From Amanita rubescens (Eukaryota > Basidiomycota > Agaricomycetes > Agaricales > Amanitaceae): a stretch of DNA of 54,863 nt. The notes under the pieces were generated by a model, which saw only the letters and a list, made by a program, of their open reading frames with translations, had not been told where the DNA came from and searched no databases. Positions 44,047-54,863 of this stretch are shown one piece after another (position 1 is the first letter of the stretch; each line of letters opens with the position of its first letter). A program made the position numbers and the translations under genes. The stretch spans positions 1-54,863 of the forward strand of contig WION01000353.1 in the NCBI GenBank assembly GCA_015039365.1, written 5' to 3'.

Positions 44047-46150
44047 GAATTTTGCCTTAGCGTTGTTTTACTACACGTTGACTGATACTAGCCGTAGCGA
44101 GCGCGTTAGTGCGTGATGCTTTTCAGCATCCACCGTCTCTCACCATTAGGAAAACCGACTGGGAAGGAGTCTGGTCGGACTGCTTCCTACTTAACGATCT
44201 TTTGACAATGGCTTACCTCGTCCTACTTGCATAATGATACTTACGATACCCGAAGACGCATTGCTCTCTACATTTTTGATCTACTATCAGTTGTACTACG
44301 ATGAATATACACGATCTTATTTTTAAAAAAAAGAGTCTGGGACTGGCAGTGGCGAAAAACATCTGTCAACAAACGCTGAGCTTGAGGCTCGTCTCGGTCT
44401 TATAGCAAGCGATTTCGTCGCATGGGCCTTGCTGGCAATTCGGCGCGCCTCGGAGCTCAGCTACTTTCTCCAGCTTTACACGCCCTCCACACCCCGTCTC
44501 CTTCTTAGGCAGGCTTAGCCTACCATGGGGTTCAGCTTTCAAAGTTAACAGTGTTTGGGAGAGGCGTATTGAAAGTGCCCAGCGGGCTTATAGAGGGATG
44601 GAAGATGGGGTGAAGGGGACTGAGTTGATCGAGTTGGCGACTACAAGAGGGTGTGGTGAGCGGTTCTTTTTTCATTACTGTCTTTTCCTTTGCTTAAGTT
44701 GCGTCAACGAGAGGATGACTCGCGAGAGATGTCAAATCCTGTCATGGTAGCGCTCCACGTCAGTTGTTGCCTTCAGTCAATCTCGGATGGACACGTACCT
44801 CGGGGTCGATAACCTTGGTTCAACTCGGCTCTCAAATGCCTTTTGCTTCATACATCTTTACTATCCGTCGTGATCCGTGCGTATGGATGGGAACCGAAGA
44901 TCCAGATGCGAAGTCTGAAGCTTTTGAGGCGTGATTATGAAGCACAGGCGACGACACATACGTGGTCCGTAATTTCCCCTTGGAGGACGAATCTGAGCGT
45001 CGTTCCAACGTAATGTTAACGGAGGTTTGGCAGGGTTTCCAATCGTCTTGAATTTCATCTGAACGATCTCATCACTATTTCGTTAATACTTCGTGATCGC
45101 GGACACCCAATAACCTTACCATCGCAAAGACGCGTCTCCTCTTTTCCTTTTCCTGACTATTCTTAGTGACGCCCGGTCAACTGAGACCACACGATCACTT
45201 TGCTCCTTTCGTCTATCACCACGTCATCCTGTCTTTTCACGGTTGCCTCCCTCTCCTTCGCTCATTTCGCTTCATAAGTTCCACAGTCGTGTTCGTCTGC
45301 ACTACAATATTATTGGGCATAGACCATAAAACGAACCGAAAAAGCGAAACTTTGTTCAGTTTTTGGGCGCTGCCAAGCTACGATGGGTTTTCCACGGCGC
45401 TTCCCACTGTTAGCTTTTCAACGCCATACCCAGTTGGACACGCTGTGGAACAAACCATGTCAGCCGTTAACAGGGACGAATGAAAAAAAAACACGCAACC
45501 TGGAAAGCTTCTCGTTCGTCTTGGTCAGTTTGTTAGAGAAAAGACGACGGTACTTGTCCGGCAGAATGGTCTTGCGTTTGGCGCTTTTCGTCTTCTGACT
45601 GACACCTTGTATCACAGCTTTTCACCGTGAAGCTGTGCGTAGGTAGTAGTAAGAAACGTTGACGGGTGGCCGGGGGATTGGGTACTCACTGGTCCTTGTC
45701 TGTTTCGTACAATTAGACTCGCTACGCGATATCAAAAAAGTTAAGCTATACTTACGTGGAATTTTTAAGTGGCAGTTGAAATCAGACGATTCGACGTGGG
45801 AGGTGTAACGGTCCATGAACCTGTAGTCGTATTAACATTCGCTGAAGGCAAAACGCAATTGGTAACGCACCTATATAACGGCTGCTTTCTATCCATGCAC
45901 GTTCTCGTTTCGGAACCATCGTCAAACGTGTTGACGGCTAATAGACCCAACATAAGCAAATCCGTAAGCGATGTAGTGGCAGCACGTACCAATTTGCTTC
46001 CTTTCTGGCCAAACGAGATCTAGGATGGACAGAGTCAGCCGAGTTGGACACAAAGCGCAGGGGGATTGGCCCCGTTGGTAGTCTGGTTCCAAGTTGATAT
46101 CGGAGTGGTCTATTGGGATACTATTGAGTGAAACTAGCAGAAAAAAGAAG
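44047..46150. other. 2.1-kb region with no called gene
   Basis: A plus-strand stretch at about 44551-44651 reads 'WERRIESAQRAYRGMEDGVK' and ends in a GTGAG donor; it looks like a stray exon but cannot be extended. Frames at 45166-45483 and 45769-46023 are not supported by motifs. Nothing else was seen. Confidence 0.4.
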
Positions 46151-47902
46151 ATGGACACTGACTGTAGAGAGCCTGGACTTACACTGAATCCACCTGCTGA
46201 TGAGTTTGACTTTTTCCTTGAGGAAGAGGGTCCGTATTACTATTCGTCGTTGTCGATTTCGGTGAGTTCAAGTTTGCGGTTGTTGTAGTCGTTGGTGATG
46301 TTGACCGGCATATTCGGACTGGTTGATCACAGCAGTTCCGTCGAGCACGTCGTCATCGTCGCTGCCAAAGATGGCTTCGCTAAGCGACAACAAGCGTCTC
46401 TGGCGCGCGCTTTCCAGCGGGATTGTGTGACTGGAATGCATGCCAAAAGGCTCTTCAGGATAATTGCACTTCGAGAATCAACACCGAAAAATTGGTTATT
46501 GGCATGTACTCCCCCGTTGGTTGATCCCTTGCATGCACGACACAACCCTCTTCGCTTCCCCACACCGCGTCTAGCCTACCCACTCGTCATCGTTGTCCAC
46601 ATTGCAAGGAAGACTCTAGCGTACAACCTCTGCGTTCACTTTGAACGAGTCACGGACTGCGTTTCTTGGAATAAAGGTCGCAAACACAATCCTCGAATGG
46701 GAACTGATCGGAACCGGGCGCCTCTTCTACAAACTCGGGCTGACACTAAACGCTCTCAACAACAAATCAGGACCACAGCAGGAAGGAGAGTGTACGATAT
46801 GGGCTACCTCACAAAACAGACTCTACGGCCCCTTCCTCCCTATAATCCAACCTCTCAGTTACGGCGTCCCTCTCGACGGAAAAGGAAAAAAACCCCTCCG
46901 CTCACCCTCCCCGCCTTCCTCAGGCTCAGAAGAAGGAGCAACCCAAATCCACCTCTCGGCATGCTCACCCTTCTCTCCGCCGGTATACACCCCCACTTTC
47001 TGCTCCACCACCACCTCTTTTATCCGAGCACCGATCCCTTTTAAGGCAATTCACTCGACGAAGGCGTCCCTGACAGCCCAAACCAACACCCTCCGCCGAA
47101 GCAGCTCAACCCCGAGGACATTTCACCGCATAGGATCGTCCCGGATTACCCGTTCCTCTCCGCGGCGAGGTATGAGAATATGAAAGAGGCGTGGGGGAAC
47201 TTGATCAACATCGCTCAAGATATTGGAGGTGTCATAGACGAAGACGAGTATGAGGATTATAGCGACGAGGGTGAGGATGAGCGGCGATGACGATGACGAT
47301 GACAATACCGACAACGTCGGGGACGACGTGAGTCTCAATTTCCTAATCTTACCTGACTCTGACCTTGCCCGCATACAGGTTTCGACAATACCCAAAGACG
47401 TCTCCTCAGATGCCCAATATTCTGAACCGTCTAGCGGCCAACCCACTAACGCCGCTTCACCTTTTTCACCCACTGGAGAAGAAGTGGCCTCACGAACCAC
47501 GAATGGTCCGTTTCGATCTGAAATACGCGTCGTTGGGTCGAACGACTCGTCGATTCTTTTTCTTATCTTGATTTTGTCAGGATGGGAGGTGTAGCCGGGG
47601 TATTGGAAGGATGGAATCAAGGAACGGTGGGAGGCATTGAAAGCTCGTCGGGGAGGGCCAAATGCCGACGACGCAGTCACAGAAATGGAGGCGTGTTGTG
47701 TATTGGATGGGTTATCAAGATTTGTTGCGTGCGTGTTCTCTCCTATTATCTGATTCACACAACTGACCCACGCAAGCACAGCAAGTCCCACCATATTAAG
47801 ACGAATGAGAGACACGACTTCTCACCACCGCTTTTGCGGTCAAGAACAGGCCGATCAACAGGCAACGAAGAAGTATGTTTCTCCAAAATGGACAAAACGT
47901 AA
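46151..47902 (+). pseudogene. Unresolved spliced locus, possibly broken gene
   Basis: Protein-like blocks occur in order on the plus strand: an acidic start ('MDTDCREPGLTLNPPADEFD', 46151-46261, followed by GTGAGT); 'PEDISPHRIVPDYPFLSAAR' and 'YENMKEAWGNLINIAQDIGG' with an acidic tail (47045-47270); a choice of two frames after an AG at 47378; and 'YWKDGIKERWEALKARRGGP' with 'EMEACCVLDGLSRF' (about 47596-47733). I could not join them in one frame: near 47281 the acidic run passes into another frame, and stops follow. No family was recognised. It may be a real gene with introns I mis-placed, or a frameshifted one. Confidence 0.35.
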
Positions 47903-47905
47903 GTT

Positions 47906-48130
47906 TGCCCGAGTGATCATGCGTGATCGTGCGTGATCATTCATGATCATACGTGAATCATGCGTGCTCGACGTGATCACCCGTTAGCCATGCATGATCA
48001 TGCGTCGTCCACGAATGGTCTATGCGTGGATGACTTTTTTTGCTCATGTGTGGTCCATTCATGATCACGCTCTCGAAAATGTTTGATATCAAATCACGCG
48101 TGGTTCATTCGTCGTCCATGAGTGATCTCT
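47906..48130. repeat. Degenerate TGATCA-rich tandem repeat
   Basis: About twenty imperfect units of 9-11 bp on the theme CATGCGTGATC occur, densest at 47906-48010. Many units contain the palindrome TGATCA or CATG. Later units drift to 'GTGGTCCATTCATGATCA'. Confidence 0.7.
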
Positions 48131-49334
48131 TTTTCTTCCGAAAACAAAGTTGTTTTCATCTACGCATGCCCGATGCGTTGACGATGCGTGACCGGTGCAT
48201 TGTCCACGCATTCTTCGCGTCCTCGACGTTTGTAAATGTTGCTTCAGCTAGATCTATAATCAGCATTTACATAACTCGGGTATCCGCAGTAACAAGATAA
48301 AGTAGCCACATATATGATATCAGCAAGATGCCAATGACAACACGGCATCAAATAAATGTCAAAGGACTTCCTAAAAAATCATGAGATCAATAGTCTGTGA
48401 TTACTAGTTTTCAGTGTCGCCTTCATACCTGTCATCCTCGTCGTTCGAACACCGGAACTGGCCCCACCACGTATGGTAGTAGGCAGATGAGAACGACGGC
48501 GGGATCCCGAGGAATGGCTGTCATATGCTGCCGTCATGGTGGAGACCGAGGAGAATGATGGCGATGACCCTATGCACCCCACATCCATTACTTAATACTG
48601 GCACAGAGAATAAGAAAGGACCAAATGCTTACACCTCTACCCCAATCCGGAGTCTGGTCTTTCATCGCCATCATCTCCTCACAGCCCCTTCCACAGCCCT
48701 GGTCGCGACCTCTACCTCTACCGCTGCCACCCCTACCACATTCGCCACCCCTCCTCTTGTCGAACGTTGCCAAGGTTCGAACCTCGAACCGCGGCCAGTA
48801 TATCGCTATCAGTACACAACTCTCGAAAACAATATCAAGCAAAAAAGCACATATTACTGTCATTAGTCGTCCTTCGTCGGCGTCGCGAATTTCATTTAGC
48901 GTACCTTGCAACTTGTATTTACCGATCTCTAAGGCCGGGATCTCGTGATGGATCTACCATCAGATGATCAGAAACCGATCGTTATCCTCGTGACGTCAGC
49001 GCGTCGCGATCAATATTCGCGCCCACGAGAATCGACTCAACAATGCCAACGACTAGGAATAGCATTGATACTCGAAACCATATATAATCTATGCGGTTAA
49101 TCAGCGAGGTGGACGCTAATAGCATTAATCGACTTACACATCTAATGATACCCTCACCCATGGTCAGTCATACCATTTGTCAACAGCTCAAATGTGAGAA
49201 TATGACAGCCCCTCTTACGCCATCTTACCAGTTCTGCGGCAAGTTTATCAGTTCCCATCGATTCTGTCATTTTATCTGTCTGCGGGTCACATTAAAAGAT
49301 GCAATGGTATATTAAATACAGAATAGATAGCCGT
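48131..49334. other. Gene-free region before the Spt5-like gene
   Basis: A strand-biased tract at about 48690-48770 would encode a Gly/Arg-rich segment on the minus strand, but no gene can be built around it. It probably includes the 3' end of the Spt5-like gene. Confidence 0.4.
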
Positions 49335-52300
49335 CTATCCTTCCGGCCTCGACAAAGGATCGCATCGTGCTAATCGACTAGCCTCCATGATACAAAATGG
49401 TGAAGACCTTGTGTAACCGCGACGACCCAATGGAAAAAAACCGTCCACTCTCGGCTTGCGGGTGAGGTATACTTCTCCGATATTGTCACCGCTTATGACT
49501 ACGACATCTTGTCCTTTGGATGTTGGCCTTTCTGGGAAAAGATACTTGGCCGGAATTTTGACAGGCTGTTGTTGCCTTGCGCTCACCACGACTTGCCCTT
49601 CCCCTTCACCCGACAGAACAAGTACTCTTTGCCCTTCATATCGTCCTCTTGCAAAACCTCCTTGTTCGAAGGGGTCTGTTTTACTGTTACGGACGTGGGC
49701 CCAGATACGCTTCGTCACCAAGTCACCTTTCATTATCCAGTTAGCGGGGATTACTTTGAAAGAATGTGTCAATTACAATTTTAAAGTTTGAACACAACCA
49801 CGTACCTTGATTTTCGTATGATATGTTGCCATCAAGCCTTCGAGGAAGCTGAGGCAGGTGTATCGCTGCCGCTGAATCGGGGGCCGTTGGTATTGGGTCC
49901 ACATTCTCCACTGATCCACCCGTCCCGGATGTCGCACCACAATCCCGTTGCCCAATCGGAGTTTCATCAGGCCATGTTGGTTCATCTGCGCCTGGTGTCG
50001 TCGCTCTCACTGGTTGTACGATGGAAAGAGTCGGCAGTCGACGTCCCATCGTAGCGGGGGTTTGATACCGCCCGATGTAATAATCAGTAAGATCTCGACC
50101 TTGCTTTTCTCTGTAACGCATTCAGCTCGTCGGCAAAATTACATATCCTGTGCTTCACTCACCGATCATTAAGCAGGAAATCCACGTGAATATTCAACAA
50201 GCGCGTTCCTGCTCTGTTTTCGATCTGCATCATTCCTTCGCCCAAACTTGCTCGAATTCTACCATATAACCCCTTTTCCGCGTGATCTCCCGTTACTTGG
50301 ACCCACGTGTTAACCAGCTCCTGGTAGTGATCATACTGAGCAAGAGAATGACGCTCTTTCCTCCACCTCTCTTCCAATGGGCCAACAGGGGCTTCCTTGC
50401 ACGGATCTACCTCTAAAAACCAATGTGGCACTGTAAACTAGAGCAATGGCCACGTTAATCTTCGATCGACGACCTATCATGTGCATGTACCTTGGTATTC
50501 GGTCTATCACCAATGACGTCAACACCCAACTCCGTCACTTTCCATACCCTACCCCTTTCTCCAAAATCAGCTGACATGCGGCTAACGACGCGCACAGAAT
50601 CCCCCACTTGAATCTCATGAGGCAAGCCGCGTTCAAAGCTATCGTGCGGAATAAGTTGCCAGCTTTGCACGTGAAACTGTTTCAAAGTTAGTCATTTAAT
50701 GTCTGACCAATAGAACAACGTACATTTTCCTTCGCGTCGCGATCGAATACCTCGATTTCACCTTCACGGATACTCACTACCCACCCTTCGCGGTTCAGGT
50801 TGGAAGCTTTTGCCACTTTTACCTTGTCGCCCACCTCGTAGAATCTTCTAACCCAACGAGCATCTATTCCCACCTGCTCCGTGTTGTTAATGCACAGAAT
50901 TACTTCATCCAGGAAAATATCATCGATAATTCCCCTTTTCATAACACCCTCCACGTTTGCCTCTACTTTCTGCCCAATTTCGACGCATGCAGCAACGTGA
51001 TTCTCGTATGTCCACCGCATGAAGCTCGGATCCCGATTTACAAACTGTAATATTTGCCCACCGATGGTCATTCCCTCTGCAAAAATCTTTAGCTCGTTTA
51101 GCTCGGGTACCGCCGTTTCAGATTTCAATACGGCATGTGGTACTTCGAAGAATGCGAAAGGCAGCAGAAAATCATCCCCGCCTTTAACCGGTCTCCAACC
51201 GTGACTATCGGGTTTGGTCAGCCGATATAGGGGCATATTGATCACCTCGAGATCGTAACGAATGTTCGGGTGCCACCACACTGTGGGATCCATCATATGG
51301 GCGGCGGGCGGGGCCTGCCTCGCCAGAACGGGATCGCCCAACAAGGGTTGTAACAGTCGTTGCATTCGTTTGTATTTTTTCCGCGTATTCGAATTATCTT
51401 CACCCTTCAAGATTGGAACCGGTAGGCGCGGGACCATACAGAGGAAAACGGTTGACTCGGTCATCCCGTCGATATATACCAGATCGTTGGCGTATTTGAG
51501 TATCCTTTCGTCCATTTTGTTATCCTTCGATAACAATTCCTTCAATTCGGATCTTCTTTTTAGTCGGCCCCAAGCAGGAACTGTTATCCGTCGCCCCCGA
51601 TGTTGCCACTTCAGCCATGTCAAACGTTCCTCAACAGGTACAAAAAAAATTTGAAGTGGGTGAGTGAACGTCGACAGATCGATACACAGTTTCTCCACAT
51701 ACTCCCGACAAGCTGATTCCACGCAAATCCACTTTTGGCCGCCCGGTGGCAGAAACACTGTGAGAGCCAAACGGGGCCACGCCTGAAGGCGCTCGTTGAG
51801 GAGGAAAAAACTTTCTTCTTCGGTTCCGTCCTTCATCGTCAACGTGTTAATCGCCAAACAAGACCAGAAATAGTGATAAACTCACTCGCACCCGAACTCT
51901 CCATAGGGGAGGATCGTCGTCACTTGGCATTCGAGTTACGCCGTCAGCGATGGAGGTGATATTGTCGTTCCAGAAGTCCGAGTCGTCCCGGGAACCGTCT
52001 TGATTTTCATCCTGAGGCACTGCTATCTGCGCATCATATCGATTAATCACTTCTTCTAGTCGGCAATCTTGACGCATTCTGTCATTGCTAGCCCTCGCTA
52101 CCGACGGATCTAACACAGGGCTACAATTTCTGTTGGAAAGCGCGCTAGGAACGGCGTCATCCACTGCAGTCATAAGTTTCATCATGTAAGAGAACATATG
52201 TTTACAAGCACTTACAATGAGCATGGTCGTCTTCTTCTGACGATTCCAAGTCCTCCTCGCCGCTGTCGTCGTCGATGAAGCCATCCTCTCCTGTTGATAT

Positions 52301-52494
52301 GGTATTAACATCAAGGAAACTTTTGGGCGTGCCAGCAACATACCGTCGTCATTCGAATCTGTTGTCTCTCCGTCTGCACCTTCCGATGCTTCAATGTCCA
52401 CCAAATCCCGGACGTTGCCTTCAAAAACTCGGTAAGCATTCGGATCCCGTACAAACGCGAGGGCGACTACCATAAACCTCGTTTTCTTCCTCAT
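49335..52494 (-). CDS. Spt5-like protein with NGN-like and KOW domains
   Basis: Eight exons (52494-52344, 52290-52216, 52163-51886, 51830-50724, 50676-50491, 50437-50163, 50110-49806, 49753-49335) give 931 aa, all in phase. The N-terminus is acidic ('VDIEASEGADGETTDSNDD', 'GFIDDDSGEEDLESSEEDD') as in Spt5. 'DDPPLWRVRVR' then 'DGTEEESFFLL...WICVESA' is an NGN-like entry near residue 160. KOW-like segments are 'YEVGDKVKVAKASNLNREGW' (about 505-535), 'QVGDSVRVVSRMSADFGERG' (about 565-590), 'GRYEGQRVLVLSGEGEGQ' and 'KGQDVVVISGDNIGEV' near the end. It lacks the CTR heptads of true Spt5, so it is probably one of the divergent Spt5-like proteins common in agaricomycetes rather than the elongation factor itself. 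Role in transcription is an inference. Confidence 0.78.
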
Positions 52495-53672
52495 CACGTC
52501 CTGGCCGGGGCTACCGGGTCTCTTGCCACTCTATCATGTCTTTGAGCCTGTTTCTGGTGTCGAAAATTGCCACTCTTACCGGCGCGTTCATGAACCGTCT
52601 TTTAGGTCTGAAAGAACCAGGGTCAGTTTCGTCTCGCACTTATTTATCACCATTCCTTTCCGGTATGATTTTTTTCTCATTTGAACGACGAGACTTACGA
52701 AGATTAAAATGTAGATTATCCCAACTACAATACGATGCAAGGACTACAGGTTCTATGCTAATCGTGGAAGGACGAAAGGGGAAGGAAGCTTCGGCTACCC
52801 ACTTAAGTACCAGTCTCCCGCGCTTGTTGTTCACGCCAAACTATTAACGTTATCTTCGGGAAGCTCCTCCGGAGAAGTTCGTCAACAAGCGCAAACGACC
52901 GCGGAAGGGGGCTACTTAAGGCAGCCTCAGTTCGTGGGATCTTTTTTTCGCCCCCCATCATGTGTGTCGGTGGGGGGGAAGGTGGAAGGTTTCAGAGGTA
53001 TAGCGAGGGTCCAACGTAACTTTAGTGCACCCCCCCTTCGCAGAGTGATTGTAACGTGCATATACCATAATTTTAAGACGATGTCATACTCCCCGCCAAA
53101 CTGGCGAACTGTAGGAATACGAATCACAGCTAAGGTACATCATAGTGCATCTCCACCCCCGTCATTTAACCAACACTAATTGCTTTCGGGATCCAGCTTT
53201 CACCCTCCTTTCCATTGCTCTTGGAGGCGCTTTGTACCGCTTTGGAGTATCTGCATTAGCAGTTGCTCGCCGTATGATAAATGGTTTCGTTCATGTTGTT
53301 CATGTGAAGCCCGGTGAGTGGTATTCTTAACGCGATGAATCCTCGCCTGTGTTCTTATCCATGTATAGACGCTGATCCCTACTTGAATTTTATTCCAATC
53401 TCTCGTCTACTGGACTCAACGCTTGTTTTCCCCGTCGCACCCGCCGTATTACCCAAAAAAAAAAACCATCAACGACTTGACCTATATATGGTAATAGCGC
53501 CGCGCACTCCGGTTGGGGATGTCCGCATCATCTCTTCTCCCGAACATTGGCTTGGGAGCACCAAAAACCCGCTTACTACCATCATCCCATGCCTTCTGAA
53601 CGCAAGCCGCTACGTACGTGTAAGATTACCTCGTTTTATACGTTGTTCTGACAATCTTACGCAGCGCCGAAT
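52495..53672. other. Region between the Spt5-like gene and the integrase relic
   Basis: A possible exon pair on plus ('FTLLSIALGGALYRFGVSAL', 'RRMINGFVHVVHVKPG', then after an AG at about 53369 'DADPYLNFIPISRLLDSTLV') looks protein-like but cannot be completed. It may be part of the same mobile element as the next feature. Otherwise nothing was seen. Confidence 0.35.
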
Positions 53673-54040
53673 ATGGACAAGCTGAAAAGACGTACCAAAC
53701 AATTATGGGTTCTTGGGTTCAACGATCTGGATATTTTACATAATTTGAAGGATTTCTACGACACTAACGCATATCAACTTGGGTTTGTATATCCATCCGG
53801 CGCGTCCTACACTCAGCTAAACATTATAGGGCGAAGAAATTTCGGAAATTGCGCCACTCATGGGGCTTTGAAAGCGCTCGAAGTTGTTCACTCTCCGATG
53901 AAGAGATTCAGGTTAAATTCCGGCTATTCAAGCAGGATAACCCAAACGCTGGAGCTGGGCGGATAGTAAAGCACTTGCTAACGCGTCATAAAGTCAGAGT
54001 ACCCAAGTACGTGGATACATGTAATCAGTTCCAGAGATAA
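53673..54040 (+). pseudogene. N-terminal fragment of a fungal integrase-type transposase
   Basis: 'VLGFNDLDILHNLKDFYDTN', a 47-nt intron (about 53781-53831, GTTTGT...TATAG), then 'AKKFRKLRHSWGFESARSCS' and 'NPNAGAGRIVKHLLTRHKVR' match, from memory, the DNA-binding N-terminal region of basidiomycete transposases whose later part is an rve-type integrase core. Here a stop follows at 54040 and no DDE core is found downstream, so it is truncated. The start used (53673) is an ATG or near it; an earlier exon is possible. Confidence 0.6.
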
Positions 54041-54469
54041 TGGCGACTGATGTTAAATCACAGGAGTAGAATATCAAAGATCCTACGCCGGATAGAGCCG
54101 GAAGCAGTCCTTCAACGGAAACCAAAGATATTCTGACGACCTCGAGCTTTTCTCTATGTCGATCAATAAAAGAAACGTCATATAAAAATTATGATCGAAT
54201 ATATCGTAGAATCTAATGAATAGACGCGTTCTTCTCAGGTGTTCTCATCCTGCAAACAACATCCTTTAAATTTTTTCATGTACCGGATGCTATCTACGTG
54301 TCCTCGGTGCAGCGGACGTCTGTTGTTAGCTCTATTAAAGCAGGCCACCTAAACGAGATCAACACTGTAACGGCAAGCCGCAGGCGAAAACAGAGCACAC
54401 GATGAGGTGTAAGTCATCTCATTTATTCAAATCTGCTCATATACTTAATGATCCCCCCCCGCATAGTGA
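54041..54469. other. Gene-free stretch
   Basis: AT-rich sequence with no coding frame. A convergent pair of 3' ends would fit. Confidence 0.4.
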
Positions 54470-54863
54470 TCATTCGCCGTCCCTGACCCCTTCTGTTCTA
54501 CGGAAAACATTCTCCAGCTCCTTCACCCGGCGTTGGAATTCGTTGAAAGAACCATACAGATCTCGTTCCACCTCTCCAAGTTTCTTCAGCGGGGTACGCA
54601 GAATCATCTTCACCAAATCCAGTGAGTTCTGATGCGTTCGAGATAGGTCGCGGTTCTGATCTCCTAGTTTTTTGATGCAGTTTTCGGCGCGCAGATGCCA
54701 GGATCGGTGGTTAGCGAAAGTGGATAGGGCTGGTCCTGACGTTAGGCCTCCCGAGTTGATCTGGCCACGAAAGAATAATATTATATCGTCCATGGAAACC
54801 CACTGCTCATGCGACACCCGATATTTCTTCGCTTGGGTGCTTCCGGTGGTGTACGGTATTTGA
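54470..54863 (-). CDS. Unknown coiled-coil protein, partial (runs off the window)
   Basis: The minus-strand frame is open from the window edge to the stop at 54470. It reads 'KKYRVSHEQWVSMDDIILFF', then 'FANHRSWHLRAENCIKKLGD' and a heptad-like region 'LYGSFNEFQRRVKELENVFR' that suggests a coiled coil. At least 131 residues are visible and the start lies beyond 54863. No family was recognised. Its closeness to the integrase fragment leaves open that it belongs to a mobile element. Confidence 0.45.
   Translation of the reverse strand, partial: QIPYTTGSTQAKKYRVSHEQWVSMDDIILFFRGQINSGGLTSGPALSTFANHRSWHLRAENCIKKLGDQNRDLSRTHQNSLDLVKMILRTPLKKLGEVERDLYGSFNEFQRRVKELENVFRRTEGVRDGE

Noticed and set aside
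46641..47183. 180-codon frame in the unresolved locus
   Set aside because: Conflicts in phase with the better-supported downstream block and has no motif, so it is kept only as part of the uncertain locus.
48770..48795. GGTTCGAACC, similar to a tRNA B box
   Set aside because: No A box at the right distance and no cloverleaf can be drawn.

Overview
The window looks like a piece of nuclear chromosome from a filamentous basidiomycete, most likely an agaricomycete mushroom-former. Genes are densely packed and cut by many introns of about 45-60 nt with GTRNGT donors and CTNAY branch points. The recognisable proteins are typical of that group: a secreted heme peroxidase with a fungal C-terminal domain, CFEM/GPI proteins, BTB proteins, an Spt5-like KOW protein, and transposase and integrase relics of families common in mushrooms. 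Genus and species cannot be fixed from the sequence. I saw no tRNA, rRNA, CRISPR or viral gene.

Layout. 0-6.2 kb: a DUF4246-family pseudogene (-), then two nearly identical heme-peroxidase genes facing each other tail to tail. 7.3-9.3 kb: cdh1/fizzy-related, the APC/C activator (+). 10.6-13.0 kb: a 13-exon DHA2-type MFS transporter (-). 13-15.7 kb: gene-poor. 15.7-18.2 kb: a RhoGAP protein (+). 18.2-20.2 kb: a SnoaL/NTF2-like protein and a beta-carbonic anhydrase (both -). 20.3-22.7 kb: two tandem BTB genes (+). 22.85-24.3 kb: a heterotrimeric G-protein alpha subunit (+). 35.2-38.9 kb: importin beta-3 (+). 41.8-44.0 kb: a P-loop ATPase (+). 49.3-52.5 kb: an Spt5-like KOW protein (-).

The most unusual stretch is 26.6-40.2 kb. 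It holds a set of small secreted proteins that I do not recognise as any named family. They share a modular plan: a signal-peptide exon, a short linker exon, a core exon with an 'ISELTK...W' signature, and a last exon with a hydrophobic-W/F strand. Copies C (29990-30581), B (28310-29151) and E (39085-40190, two core modules) look intact. D (33931-34143) is truncated. F (30840-31089) is decayed. A (26629-27173) shares the leader but has a proline-rich body. At least five copies keep a related TATA and leader block upstream of the ATG although their proteins have diverged strongly. Interleaved with them are two recent CFEM/GPI duplicates (31621 and 34430) with almost identical 84-bp promoters.

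Mobile-element debris marks the right half: a frameshifted DNA-transposase fragment at 40.8-41.15 kb between two paralogous unknown genes, and the N-terminal part of a fungal integrase-type transposase at 53.67-54.04 kb without its catalytic domain. Four introns appear to use GC-AG boundaries (cdh1, BTB-1, the P-loop ATPase and small secreted protein B). The housekeeping genes (cdh1, RhoGAP, carbonic anhydrase, G alpha, importin) form separate units with no operon-like logic. The rest of the window is dominated by local duplication and decay.
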